64,000 bases of DNA from contig JABAKD010000002.1 of the NCBI GenBank assembly GCA_012845835.1, positions 24,098,518 through 24,162,517 on the forward strand, read 5' to 3'. The notes beneath the pieces were generated by a model, which was not told the DNA's origin, did no database searches, and saw only the letters and a list, made by a program, of their open reading frames with translations. Below are positions 32,601-64,000 of the stretch, piece after piece. Origin of the DNA: Undaria pinnatifida. Its lineage: Eukaryota > Sar > Phaeophyceae > Laminariales > Alariaceae. Numbering within the stretch: position 1 is the stretch's first letter; the number at the start of each line of letters is the position of its first letter. A program made the translations under genes and the position numbers.

Positions 32601-34017
32601 GAAAAGTTTTGTATTATTATTATTTACCGATCCGCGGGTCGGACGGACCCGCGGGGCGCCTGCACAAAGTCCCTCAGCTGTAAGTTTTTATAAAAATTGA
32701 AAAAGTCAGCTCGAAGTACGACCGATTGAATGGTTGACACTCAGCTTTGCAAGCTGCGTGGTACATCCTAGTTTTCACTAGTATACAGTTGTTGCACAAA
32801 ATCTACGGAAGGTCGTTCACGCGTGTAATATGTTTGATCCTGAAATTCGTCGAACTCACGGCTGACGTCCTTAAAATGTTTTTTATATAATATGTTTGAT
32901 CCTCATGAAATATTTTTTTTTGCACACTTTTACTTTCCAGCTTCTGGGCAAGCCGTGGTCACAGGTGTCATCCCTTCTCCTCCCCGGTTCTTGCCTTCAA
33001 TTTTTATCGCGCATAGGGTTGAGCAATCCCACTGCTCGTCGATTGTTCATCGAGTGTTGCTAACTCACGCTCTCGCGCTTTCCGCAAGTCAATTTGTCCA
33101 CAAGAAAAAGTCCCAACGAATTTATACGAGTATGCACTCGGCGGGGCTCGAACTCACGAAACTGACCTATACCAGGCTCGAGGATAACCTGATACGCGAC
33201 CGGGGCGACCGGTGGAAATATAGGTCGGTGACTCCCCTGGATGTTGTCAGGGTCAACAAAAAGTAAGTTTGAAAATGGCAGATCCTCGGGCCAGATCCAC
33301 GGGTTTGACCCGCGAGTCAGCCGAAAACAACTCGCGGGTCATGATGGCTTGACCCGCGAGAGACCCGTATCTCGCGGGTCATGACCCGACCCGACCCGCG
33401 AGATTTTGAAAACCTCTTGACCCGAACCGACCCGACCCGCGAGTTTTTGAAACCTCTTGACCCGACCCGACACGACACGACACGACCCGCGAGATTTTGA
33501 AGCCTATTGACCCGACCGGACCCGACCCGCGAGATTTCAAAACCTCTTGACCCAACCCGACCCGTGAGATTTTTAAATGTTATGACCCGACCCAACCCGA
33601 CCCGCGAGATTTTGAAACCCTCTTGACCCGACCCGCGGGTCGGGTCATCCCGTGAAAAGCCCTGGTGTATATGAAGTGGATTCACGTTTTTTTTTTTTTT
33701 TTCTCGAATCTCTAAACGACCTGAGTTGCGTTGAACGTCCCCGCCCCGGCCCAGCATACGACTGCGGTCATGCATTATACGAGTATGAGTGCACCCCCCC
33801 CCTCCCCTCCCGCCTCCGACAGGTTTCCTCGGTGGCCGCGGAGAACGGTCACATGGCCTTCAACTACTGGTTCCACCCGCCAGATGCAGTGGCAGGCTCT
33901 GGCGACGACGGCGGAGTTGTCGACCCTTCCAAGCCATACAAGTCGAACTTTTGGCATAGGGACTGGGAGTCGCGTCTAAGGGATGGGACAGAGGAAGAGG
34001 AAGAGGAGGAGAAGTAG
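20456..34017 (+). CDS. JmjC/cupin-type Fe(II)/2-oxoglutarate dioxygenase (3' part, six exons)
   Basis: Six exons join in phase: 20456-20679, 21414-21468, 22936-23109, 28590-28725, 29022-29488 and 33823-34017 (stop). They encode 416 residues; the 5' end is missing or unplaced. Residues 36-74 read PQNVNLWMGH... then LHHDFHDNLYVLLRGKKRF, with Fe ligands H57 and D59 and the NLY/GKKRF block of the JmjC double-stranded beta-helix. LFSPADAHRMY and VHPNGRINY follow. The distal Fe ligand is H351 in FLPAGWFHEV, and the end has HMAFNYWFHPPD and PYKSNFW. These are hallmarks of the JMJD7/cupin_8-like branch, which hydroxylates or otherwise oxidises protein side chains. The substrate here is unknown. Between residues 104 and 310 lies an Ala/Glu coiled-coil-like and Gly/Glu-rich insertion. 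The protein ends in a poly-Glu run. Confidence 0.85.
21414..21468 (+). CDS. JmjC gene exon 2 (55 bp)
   Basis: Completes the split Arg codon and encodes LFSPADAHRMYVEGELVK. Borders are GGCATCAG| and AAG|GTAAGC. It leaves in phase 0. Confidence 0.85.
22325..22625. repeat. Dispersed repeat family 3, copy 1
   Basis: Contains GGGGCAGCTCGCGCTGTCG, a GTGAGCTTGAGCTTTATT block and CTCAGCTTTGCAAGCTGCG. Matching pieces occur at 29690-29850, 29935-30000 and 32690-32770. It may be a solo LTR or MITE-like sequence; its class is unknown. Confidence 0.5.
22936..23109 (+). CDS. JmjC gene exon 3
   Basis: Begins VHPNGRINYKGKETRADG, the conserved strand after the first half of the fold. It then runs into an Ala/Glu/Arg-rich predicted helix that starts the insertion. 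Borders are GGGCAG| and GAG|GTGCGT; phase 0 to 0. Confidence 0.85.
24073..24600 (-). pseudogene. Copia reverse transcriptase N-terminal region (broken)
   Basis: Minus-strand motifs typical of the start of copia RT appear across three frames: PMKEAMRSEHAHLWKGS, RREFYGFLEAGTLRPI and MVARGDEQRANVDFGSLFAP. Frameshifts and the 24.18-24.50 kb inverted repeat separate them. No YVDD catalytic box was found. Confidence 0.7.
24190..24510. repeat. Inverted repeat inside the copia remnant
   Basis: GGAGGCGGGGACGTT, GCCGATATACATGG and AGCAACCAGTGGACAACT on the left arm are mirrored on the right arm (24345-24405). The outer arms (CACCTCAAGGTCCCCA, 24191) pair with about 24477-24495. The right arm holds an extra ~70 bp. 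It is an inverted duplication of RT sequence. Confidence 0.85.
25330..27125. repeat. Large palindrome of copia gag/protease sequence, centre 26328
   Basis: The centre is a perfect 12+1+12 palindrome (CCTCGTGATGAG T CTCATCACGAGG, 26316-26340). The left arm (to about 25330) and right arm (to about 27125) are diverged inverted copies of one gag-linker-protease segment. For example, CAGGCCAACA(T/C)AGCCGCC is at 25372 left and the complement at 27080 right. The arms differ in length (about 1.0 vs 0.8 kb) through CAG-type expansion. Each carries a degraded DSGATNHIT-like protease motif. Confidence 0.88.
27480..27625. repeat. TGC/TTG trinucleotide tract
   Basis: GCTGCTGTTGTTGCTG-type repeats, two blocks sharing CCCCGATGGTGTTGCTGC. 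On the minus strand they encode the poly-Gln/Asn part of the copia gag remnant. Confidence 0.8.
28590..28725 (+). CDS. JmjC gene exon 4 (coiled-coil insertion)
   Basis: Encodes VAAAQEALERGEDGAAERLA and a further Glu/Ala helix, then a Gly run. The acceptor is TTGGGGCAG and the donor GGCG|GTAAGA; phase 0 to 1. A second AG six bases in (GTAGCAG) is a possible alternative acceptor that would keep the frame. Confidence 0.78.
29022..29488 (+). CDS. JmjC gene exon 5 with distal iron-ligand His
   Basis: Starts in phase 1 after GGGGGCAG. An acidic Ser/Asp/Gly and Glu-rich low-complexity part is followed by conserved sequence DNFSKVDPSLPRAELAERFP and VEVEAGQMLFLPAGWFHE. The donor is CACGAG|GTAAAG. The His of WFHE is the third Fe ligand. 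Confidence 0.88.
29690..30005. repeat. Dispersed repeat family 3, copies 2 and 3
   Basis: GACAGCTCGCGCTGTCG is at 29702 and GGTGAGCTTAAGCTTTATTT at 29814. A second, shorter copy (GTGGTGAGCTAAAGCTTTA) lies at about 29949. All are within the last JmjC intron. Confidence 0.55.
30295..30738. repeat. 15-bp minisatellite, about 29 copies
   Basis: Unit GCTG(T/G)ACATGGTA(T/G)C, with a T-type 5' half and a G-type 3' half, in the last JmjC intron. Because 15 is divisible by three, the array is open in several frames on both strands. The resulting 121-188-codon ORFs are repeat artefacts. Confidence 0.95.
31490..31640. repeat. GACCC/GGGTC pentanucleotide array
   Basis: GGGTCGGGTCGGGTCG passes, through a GTCAGCTGACC turn, into about ten GACCC units, forming an inverted arrangement. 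Similar arrays lie at 33283, 56885, 57127 and 58435. Confidence 0.85.
31974..32440. repeat. Direct repeat, ~210-bp unit, 257-bp period
   Basis: GCAGTCTCC(G/A)GCCCCGGC starts both copies (31974, 32231). Both run through CTGTCAGCAGGGGCTGCG, a GCTGCTG tract and CTTCGACGACGAC to GT(A/G)CTGGTAT. In the last JmjC intron. Confidence 0.88.
32932..33213 (-). mobile_element. SINE-like repeat, copy D
   Basis: Minus-strand full unit. The head complement GATACGCGACCGGGGCGACC is at about 33192 and the tail complement TACTTTCCAGCTTCTGG at 32931. The B-box region reads GTGAGTTCGAGCCCCGC on the minus strand. It lies in the last JmjC intron, ~70 bp upstream of a GACCC array. Confidence 0.75.
33283..33655. repeat. 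GACCC array interspersed with CGCGAGATTTTGAAA units
   Basis: About seven rounds of CTTGACCCGACC plus CGCGAGATTTTGAAACC-like sequence (period ~45-60 bp), ending about 165 bp before the JmjC terminal exon. The outer parts are inverted relative to each other (GCGGGTCATGATGGCTTGACC). Confidence 0.85.
33823..34017 (+). CDS. JmjC gene terminal exon
   Basis: The acceptor is CTCCGACAG. It encodes VSSVAAENGHMAFNYWFHPP, an insert with DDGG, DPSKPYKSNFWHRDWESRLR, then a poly-Glu tail and TAG at 34015-34017. HMAFNYWFHPP and PYKSNFW are the C-terminal signature of this JmjC branch. Confidence 0.88.
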   Translation, partial: VSSVAAENGHMAFNYWFHPPDAVAGSGDDGGVVDPSKPYKSNFWHRDWESRLRDGTEEEEEEEK

Positions 34018-34336
34018 GAGGACGAGGGGAGGGGGGGGGTTAGTTAAAGGGGGTGGGGGGGGCGAGGTTGTTTCTTTATGTGGGTAGGGCGGGCAGTCGA
34101 TGCCGAGGTCGAGCCCTATTCGCTGGCCTGTCCATCATCGCATCACATTGAAAAGCACATCTAAAGCTCGATTGGCAATTAAGCTTTATGAGCACTGTTT
34201 ATTTGAAAGCCCTAGCGTGCAGTGGTATTAATAGTATAGTCCAGTATATTACGATAGGTACTAGCCCTTTCGCGAGTTGATTTTAGTGCCGCGACCTAAG
34301 AAAACGACACGTGCGCAGGGAGTCTCGCGAGGAAGA

Positions 34337-34428
34337 GGGTGCAACGTTGCACACCTCTTAGCGTATCACGATCTAGACCGAAAAGGGTGCAACGTTGCAC
34401 ACCTCTTAGCGTATCACGATCTAGACCG
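34337..34428 (+). repeat. Tandem pair, ~49-bp unit with a 14-bp palindrome
   Basis: GGGTGCAACGTTGCACACCT followed by CTTAGCGTATCACGATCTAG occurs twice back to back. GTGCAACGTTGCAC is a perfect palindrome. Confidence 0.9.
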
Positions 34429-34656
34429 TCTACTGTACATCCTGCATCTGCCATTATGAGATGCTGTAAAGAATCTGTATATTGAGGATACCGATCCAAC
34501 CCATGCGGAAACATTTGCTAGATCATGCCGATCGTACGGCCCACACCAGGGAACATGAACTAGACCATACAGATAGTTCTTGAAGTATCCAGATCATCGA
34601 GTGGGTATCGACGATTTGCCAGACGTGTGCAATATTAGTACGATTATTATTAATAG

Positions 34657-34862
34657 CATGCTGCACGCGTGCCGCACGTCTCCGTGCACTTACCACTGCG
34701 TTGCGGACGCGGACGCATACCCGTTTAGCCCGGGGTGCTTCTCTGTGGGCGATGTAATAGCATGTTGCACGAGTGCCATACGTCTCCGTGCACTCACCGC
34801 TGCGTTGCGGACTCGGACGCATAGCCGTTTCGCCCGGGCAGCTATTGTGTGGGCGATGTTGT
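34657..34862 (+). repeat. Tandem pair, ~100-bp unit
   Basis: TAGCATG(C/T)TGCACG(C/A)GTGCC...GTCTCCGTGCACT...GGACGCATA...GTGGGCGATGT occurs at 34657 and about 34758 with some divergence. Confidence 0.85.
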
Positions 34863-34983
34863 GATTCCTCACCCTTTTTTCGACATTTCTCCCCCTTGCA
34901 CTCCCATGGGCGTTAATACTTTCGAAAACTTATTACGTTGGAACTCAATGTTGGAGGTTCTACAGTGTAAAGGGTAACTAACC

Positions 34984-35121
34984 ATGGGCAGTAGTAATAC
35001 TCTGGTGTGTTTTTTCAATGTCTCCGCTGTCGGTACAGTTTTACCCTACATGATGACACCTACGTTACCCGTTCTCCTGGTTGACACCGGTGCATCTTTT
35101 AACGTGACGATAACGCTGTAG
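34984..35121 (+). pseudogene. Retropepsin fragment (LVDTGASFNVT)
   Basis: A 45-residue frame, MGSSNTLVCFFNVSAVGTVL... then PVLLVDTGASFNVTITL and a stop. LVDTGAS is the catalytic loop of retroviral-type aspartic proteases of gypsy-like elements. The flap and downstream ORF are absent; the next frame (35146) is unrelated by eye. It is probably a scrap of a retroelement. Confidence 0.5.
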
Positions 35122-35904
35122 GGCATGGTGGCTCAAGTCTAGCATGTGGTTTTTGCACGTTCGTACATGTGTGATGCTGCTGAGTGCTGGCTCCTTCCTG
35201 GAAGGTTGGGGTTTCCACAGCTTTGCGCGGCGGTATCGACCTGGGATATTTCTGGGGGGGGGGGGGGGGGGGTCATTGTGGCGCCGCCTCGGGTTTGGGC
35301 CAATGTTCAGCACGTGACGGCCAGGACTCGGCACGGTATGGGTTTTTTCAATGATGGGGTAAATGCTCAGCACGCGACGGCCACGGCTCGGCCCGAGGTG
35401 GTCCAAGTGCTAGATCCGTAAGTGCGGTGCTGCCGCTGTCGCTGATTTTCTGTGCTATGGGGCTGATGCGATGTGTCATGTGCCGCAAAAAAGTTCAAAT
35501 ATCGCCGCATTTGCTTGCCCATTAGTACCGGTCACCCCGGTGGTTCTGGAGTTGGAATCTCGCGTATGGTCGGACTTTTCAGTTTATCTGCTAAAATAAA
35601 CAATCGAAGGAATCAGCTATCTGCTGAGAGCGCCCAGCACCGTGGGTAGGCGCAATTCTCTAGCACCGTCGGTAGGCGCAATTCGATGCGAGTGAGTGGG
35701 CGAGGGAAGAAATAACTCAAGTCTTCTCGCGATTAATGTGCAGGCACGTGCCGCAGAGCCTGATTGTTGGTGACACTGGATTTGAGTTATGTCTACGGAG
35801 GGAGAAAAAAAAGAAAAAAAAAAGTACTATGATAATAGATGGGATTAGTAACAAATAAAATACAACTAAGATTACTCGGACTAGATCTACTAGACCACAG
35901 AGTC

Positions 35905-35995
35905 ACTGTGACTTTGTGGTACAATAGTGGATAAGACTGTCCGCTTCTGAGCTTGGTGTGCGTTGGTTCAAATCCCGGTATCATCGGGGAAAAAA
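35905..35995 (+). other. tRNA-like sequence or second SINE head (weak)
   Basis: TTGTGGTACAATAGTGGATA resembles an A-box region and GTTGGTTCAAATCCCGG a B-box, about 35 nt apart, with an A-rich run after the end. The acceptor and anticodon stems do not pair, so it is not a functional tRNA as read. Confidence 0.35.
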
Positions 35996-38290
35996 AAAGA
36001 TAAATCATAAAAAAAAGGATTGATAGTAGACTAGACTAACCATGAAAAAAGGAAACGGTGAGAAGCGCTGTTTTAGGCACCCGACGAGCCCGCTTAGCCG
36101 TCCGGAGAGAAGAATGTCTTGAAAGTTAGTGTGGGAAGCGAAACAAATGGAGGCCACTCAGGACATCGATATTTGTAAGTAGTTATATTCTACGACGGGC
36201 AGTTTTGCGCCCCGCCAACCCGTCTGTCAGAAAAAAAACTCTGTGCCCGATTGTCTGATAGAGTGGTGACGGCTTCTACGGCACCGCTGCGTGACGTGTT
36301 GGGTGACCCCGCTGCTTCCCCCGGGCTGATTATTTTACGGCGCGGGCCGCCAACTGACTTCTTGGGTGACCCCGGAGGCGTTCTTGCCCCCCCCCCCCTC
36401 TCCGGGCAGCGGGGCCTACTTCTCCGTCGGTATCGCGTGTGGGGACGCGTTATGGCTGTGCGTATAACAGTACCTGGTAGTGTGGTATGGCGGCTGATAT
36501 TTGTACCGCACACCCCCCGCTCCCCTCTGCGCGCCAACGTACGGAGAGAGTCCGACTTTTTTTTTTTCCGTTGGTGCGCGGCAGAAGTTTTCCTAGCGTT
36601 AACTTGGGCCCCTGCTGCCAAACCCCATAATAATAGCCGCTCTCGTTAGTTCGAGAGAATTAATAAGCGTTCTTGTTATTCCAAGATGCATGCTACGAGG
36701 AGTGCAGCATATAGCTAGGGGTGCGACTTAATTTTCTGGAATTCCTAGCTAGAGGAAGGTCTAATCGTGTGACCTTCATCCCATACTACTTACGGAGGAC
36801 GATAGTAAATAGGACCAAATATTGTTGGTAAAAATACATGAATATATAGGTTTTTGTGTCCACCGTAGGTCCTACTTACTAGGGTTCCCCGTAAATAGTT
36901 AACTTTGACAAAAATGGTGCCTGGTATGCATGGGCAATGCCATGGCTTGGGTATTATTATTGACAGGTGTAACGAAAACCCGAGTAAAATGCGAACGGGA
37001 TTCCAACAAGTTTGGGCAGTTGTTCTCCGGTTGAGGACAATCAGCCAGAATTCAATGATAATAACTAAGTAGTCTAGTGGGCGACTGATAATAGGTTCGA
37101 TTGGAAAATGTAATATTATGTGTTTTGACGATTTTTCCCGAGGAAAAAAATGAAATCTCATGCTGAAGAAAAAAGTTCACCCTAAAATTTTCTATAATAT
37201 TTTACGATGTTATAACTAGCTGTTAAAACCTGGCTGGGGTTCTCAGCGAAAAGGAGAAGTCCAAATAAATGTGTTCGTCTGTTCGTCCGTTTGGAATCGT
37301 AAACCTTGAAACCAGCACCGCAAAGCATGTTGGTCAAATGAAACCATTATTATTGTTGATTCAAGTCGTTTGCCCTCTTTTATGGGACCGAGGTACGCCT
37401 AGTACCACCACGACCAAGACGACGAGGAGTGAGTGCGGTTTTATTTTCCGCCGTCGTCTCGAAACGTGAGCGCGCAGCAAAAATCAGCAAACGTTTAGAC
37501 TTACGCGTATTATTATTGATATGATACTGAGCGCGCAGCAAAAAACGAGCAGTACGCAGTCTAGACTGTGTATATCTTCGATTTATAAAGCACATTGCAT
37601 TGCCTTTTTTTTAGATGCTTGATTGCTGTGGCCTACCAGACAACAGGTACCAGGTATGGATCGTGTAACTGTTTTTCTCATCGCCAAGGCCCAAAGACCA
37701 GACTGTGACTAAACCCAGCAGCCTATGGAGTGAGTTGCTTTGTGTGGCTGTCATTTATCTCTTGTCAAATTCCCCTCTTCTGGGCTGTTCCAAAACGCTG
37801 CAACAACAGGTATAGACTAGACTACAAGTATCATAAACCTCTGGTAATACAGCACGCCAGTCATTACTTGGAAAATACACAGTGTACACATAGACTAGTC
37901 TACATGTATGTGTTCGCCGTTTCTTTTGGGTTTTGACCACGGGTGAGTACGTGACGAACTGCGAAAGGCGCCACACGATGATACCACGAGCCCTCTGTTT
38001 CCTAGTGAATTGCGAAACGTTGGTGCAATGTGTTTTTTCGCTTTTCACTGCTGATACGTCGTACTTGTTATTTTTTAGGATGAAACCGTCAAAAGTGTCC
38101 ACGGCGTCGTACTCGTAAGTTCGACCGAAATTCAAAAGTGGTCGAGACTTACCAAAACAGATCCCGCTTGTGCTGCTGCAGGGAAGGTAGTATGCACCAG
38201 GAAATCCCAGCGGGGGCCCACCTCCCTGCTCTTTTATCCTTTCCACATAGGGTAACACCGAGGCGACGGTGGTGGTGTTAGCGTAGCACC

Positions 38291-62093
<23,803 letters not shown>

Positions 62094-62187
62094 CGCGATT
62101 CACCCCAGCTCGAGAGTGTGTTGTGGTTTTCGCTAGGATTAGTGTGCGAAGAAGTTTGTCGACGCGGTGTCCTTGTTTGTTTGCGTC

Positions 62188-62440
62188 GGATGCTGGCGGT
62201 GGCGAGCCGATGACCTTCCATGGCCTTCAGATGGCGCTTACCGTAACAACGCAGAGGTGGCGGATCACCGAAACCACGGACGATAGGCTGGAGAAGAGGC
62301 TGGTGGAGAGGCGGGAGAGGGCGGAGAGAATGACGGCCGCTATGTGGGGCAACGAGCGTGAGCGGTTGACTGAGAACCCGTATACCCGGCCGATTGATTT
62401 ACAGCCCAGCTATAAGCGATCGCCGTCGTCACCTATATAG
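62188..62440 (+). pseudogene. Duplicate of the scaffold gene's last ~84 codons, frame intact
   Basis: Reads DAGGGEPMTFHGLQMALTVT ... NPYTRPIDLQPSYKRSPSSP, with about seven substitutions from the parent and no stop before its own TAG. It has no start of its own and follows the parent stop by ~95 bp. It could serve only as an alternative terminal exon; otherwise it is a passive copy. Confidence 0.75.
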
Positions 62441-62630
62441 CGCGATTCACCCCAGCTCGAGCGTGTGTTGTCGTTTTCGTTAGGATTGGTGCGGGAATAA
62501 GTTTGTCGACGCGGTGTCCTTGTTTGTTTGCCCAGCAGTGGCGTGGCTGCAGCATCAGTGGGGAGTGTTCGCGAAGTGAAACTTGGCGACGCACAGAAAC
62601 CGCAATATTCTACTGTCGTGTGAAACAGTT

Positions 62631-63204
62631 GGTTCAACTCCATGGGGCGTGTTGAGCCAGTGGTGGGCAGCACGCTGGGGTTTTGTGGTCGTTGCAGCGT
62701 GTTGCCAGTAGTGATAGCGTAGGATGAAGCCAGGAACAGCGAGCGGACAGTATGTTTTCCGTGGACTCTTTTTTGGTTCAACTCCATGGGGCGTGTTGGG
62801 CCAGCGGTGGGCAGCACGCTGGGGTTTTGTGGTCGTTGCAGCGTGTTGCCATTAGTGATAGCGTAGGATGAAGCCAGGAACAGCGAGCGGACAGTATATT
62901 TTCCGTGGAATCTTTTTTTGGTTCAACTCCATGGGGCGTGTTGGGCCAGCGGTGGGCAGCACGCTGGGGTTTTGTGGTCGTTGCAGCGTGTTGCCATTAG
63001 TGATAGCGTAGGATGAAGCCAGGAACAGCGAGCGGACAGTATATTTTCCGTGGAATCTTTTTTTGGTTCAACTCCATGGGGCGTGTTGGGCCAGCGGTGG
63101 GCAGCACGGTGAGGTTTTGTGGTCGTTGCAGCATGTTGCCATTAGTGGTAGCGTAGGATGAAGCCAGGAACAGCGAGCGGATAGTGTATTTTCCGTGGAA
63201 TCAA
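62631..63204 (+). repeat. Tandem array, 145-bp unit, four copies
   Basis: GGTTCAACTCCATGGGGCGT begins copies at 62631, 62775, 62920 and 63065. Each has GCAGCACG(C/G)TG, GTGGTCGTTGCAGC and AGCGAGCGGACAGTAT. Copies 2 and 3 are nearly identical; copy 4 ends in new sequence after CCGTGGAATC. Confidence 0.97.
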
Positions 63205-64000
63205 CCACACCTCGGCGAGAAGGCGGCTGCGCCTCCGACGCCGCTCTAAAGCACAGCAGGTTTCCTTTCCACGCGTACTTCGCCGTTCGCCCGAGTGTCC
63301 CCAGGAGTTTCCTTTTCTGAACCTCTGCACCGTACAAATTTATGTTCTAGGTAATGTTTCCACGTCATTACTCATCGCCATCATCCACACCGTGGTCAAA
63401 AGACACGCTCCAGCAACTACTCTGGCGTGGAAGAACACCTCAGGAAAAGTTGTGTGCACACGTGAAAAATGCGGTGTTGCTCACTGGTTTGCTGTCGCGT
63501 GCCGCATCGCGCTTTTCTGACCCTCATCTGCGCAGAATAATAGCGAGCTGTCGCGAGCGACTCAGGGGGGGGGCGTGTACTCATTTCAAGCGTAGCCATA
63601 GTCGGGTGACCATAGATAGGGTATAGACCCTCGCACCCCTACAATGCCGGAACGGAGCACGTCGGGTTTTCACCGACCTGGAAGGCATTGCGTGCACCAA
63701 GTGCAAAGCGCCGTGAGGCGGTCGGCGAGTCACATGAAGGGCGAGTTACATCGGGGGGTGTAGGGAGGTGGGCAATTGATTTTGACCGAGCCGTTCTATT
63801 TTGTCCCGCGATTATTGCATTTTCACCCGTCATCTGGGCTCGCTCCATCCATTAACGCCTTTGCAACTGGAAATCCGTTTTTTGTGACAAAACTACTTGG
63901 AAATGGAGGTGTTTCGGGGCTCGAAAGGGGTTAATATATAGATCGTGTTTTTGGGCTGTGTGTCGTTCAGCGTAAACGGCCGTCATTTCGGTTCTTAACT
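63205..64000. other. No gene supported
   Basis: A 90-codon plus frame (63354-63626, MFPRHYSSPSSTPW..., RRIIASCRERLRGG) is the only one with mildly protein-like composition. I recognise no family and see no clear splice signals. Confidence 0.3.

Larger units (their letters stand above)
34018..38290. other. Intergenic region between the two genes
   Basis: Contains the retropepsin scrap (34984), two small tandem repeats (34340, 34657) and a 19-base G run at about 35256. A tRNA-like fragment lies near 35905. No convincing exon of either neighbour was found. The 3' UTR of the JmjC gene and the 5' UTR or promoter of the next gene must lie here, but no signal stands out. Confidence 0.4.

Noticed and set aside
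35905-35980. Possible functional tRNA
   Set aside because: A- and B-box-like sequences exist but the acceptor and anticodon stems do not pair; kept only as a weak tRNA-like or SINE fragment.
36190-36649. Overlapping 143- and 132-codon ORFs on opposite strands
   Set aside because: Both are open because of local GC-rich composition; no domain or exon signals support either.

Overview
This window is nuclear DNA from a eukaryote. It has two long plus-strand genes cut by large introns with GT-AG (and some GC-AG) borders. Around them lie many microsatellites, minisatellites and degraded transposable elements. Small exons in kilobase-scale introns, Glu/Gly/Ser-rich coding insertions, CAG/GTT-type simple repeats and a retroelement C-terminal ORF of a type seen in algae and oomycetes all suggest a multicellular stramenopile, most likely a brown alga. 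That assignment is inference. No prokaryotic operon, rRNA, CRISPR array or confident functional tRNA was seen.

Layout. 1-19 kb holds no gene I can support. It is a repeat landscape: a tRNA-headed SINE-like family, a 5'-truncated non-LTR retrotransposon on the minus strand (about 3.5-5.0 kb), tandem arrays (5-6.7 kb), two elements flanked by TATCACCGG motifs (8-8.8 kb and 11.1-11.6 kb), a TIR element (13.25-14.03 kb) and GGCCCG repeats (10 kb). 20.456-34.017 kb carries the 3' part of a JmjC/cupin Fe(II)- and 2-oxoglutarate-dependent oxygenase gene. Its six phase-consistent exons encode 416 residues, with both halves of the iron site present but about 290 residues apart. Its 5.5-kb intron contains a broken Ty1/copia retrotransposon with two fold-back duplications; its 4.3-kb intron holds a 15-bp minisatellite, a SINE copy and GACCC arrays. 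34-38.3 kb is intergenic, with repeats and a retropepsin scrap.

38.291-62.093 kb is a 16-exon gene model whose exon phases all join in frame to give 1,460 codons. The N-terminus is Pro/Ser-rich. The middle carries about eight helical (F/L)xxW motifs, mostly one per small exon, like Sfi1-type centrin-binding repeats. Coiled-coil exons and an acidic, Gly-rich C-terminus follow. It is probably a cytoskeletal or centrin-associated scaffold (inference). The gene shows recent rearrangement: tandem dead copies of one exon at 54.5-54.8 kb, a 347-bp tandem duplication of its last 85 codons plus 3' flank, three candidate GC-AG introns, and a 1-kb fold-back element in an intron. Downstream, four 145-bp tandem units occupy 62.63-63.20 kb.

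The two genes have no evident functional link. All exon borders were placed by eye from splice consensus and reading phase, and need transcript support.
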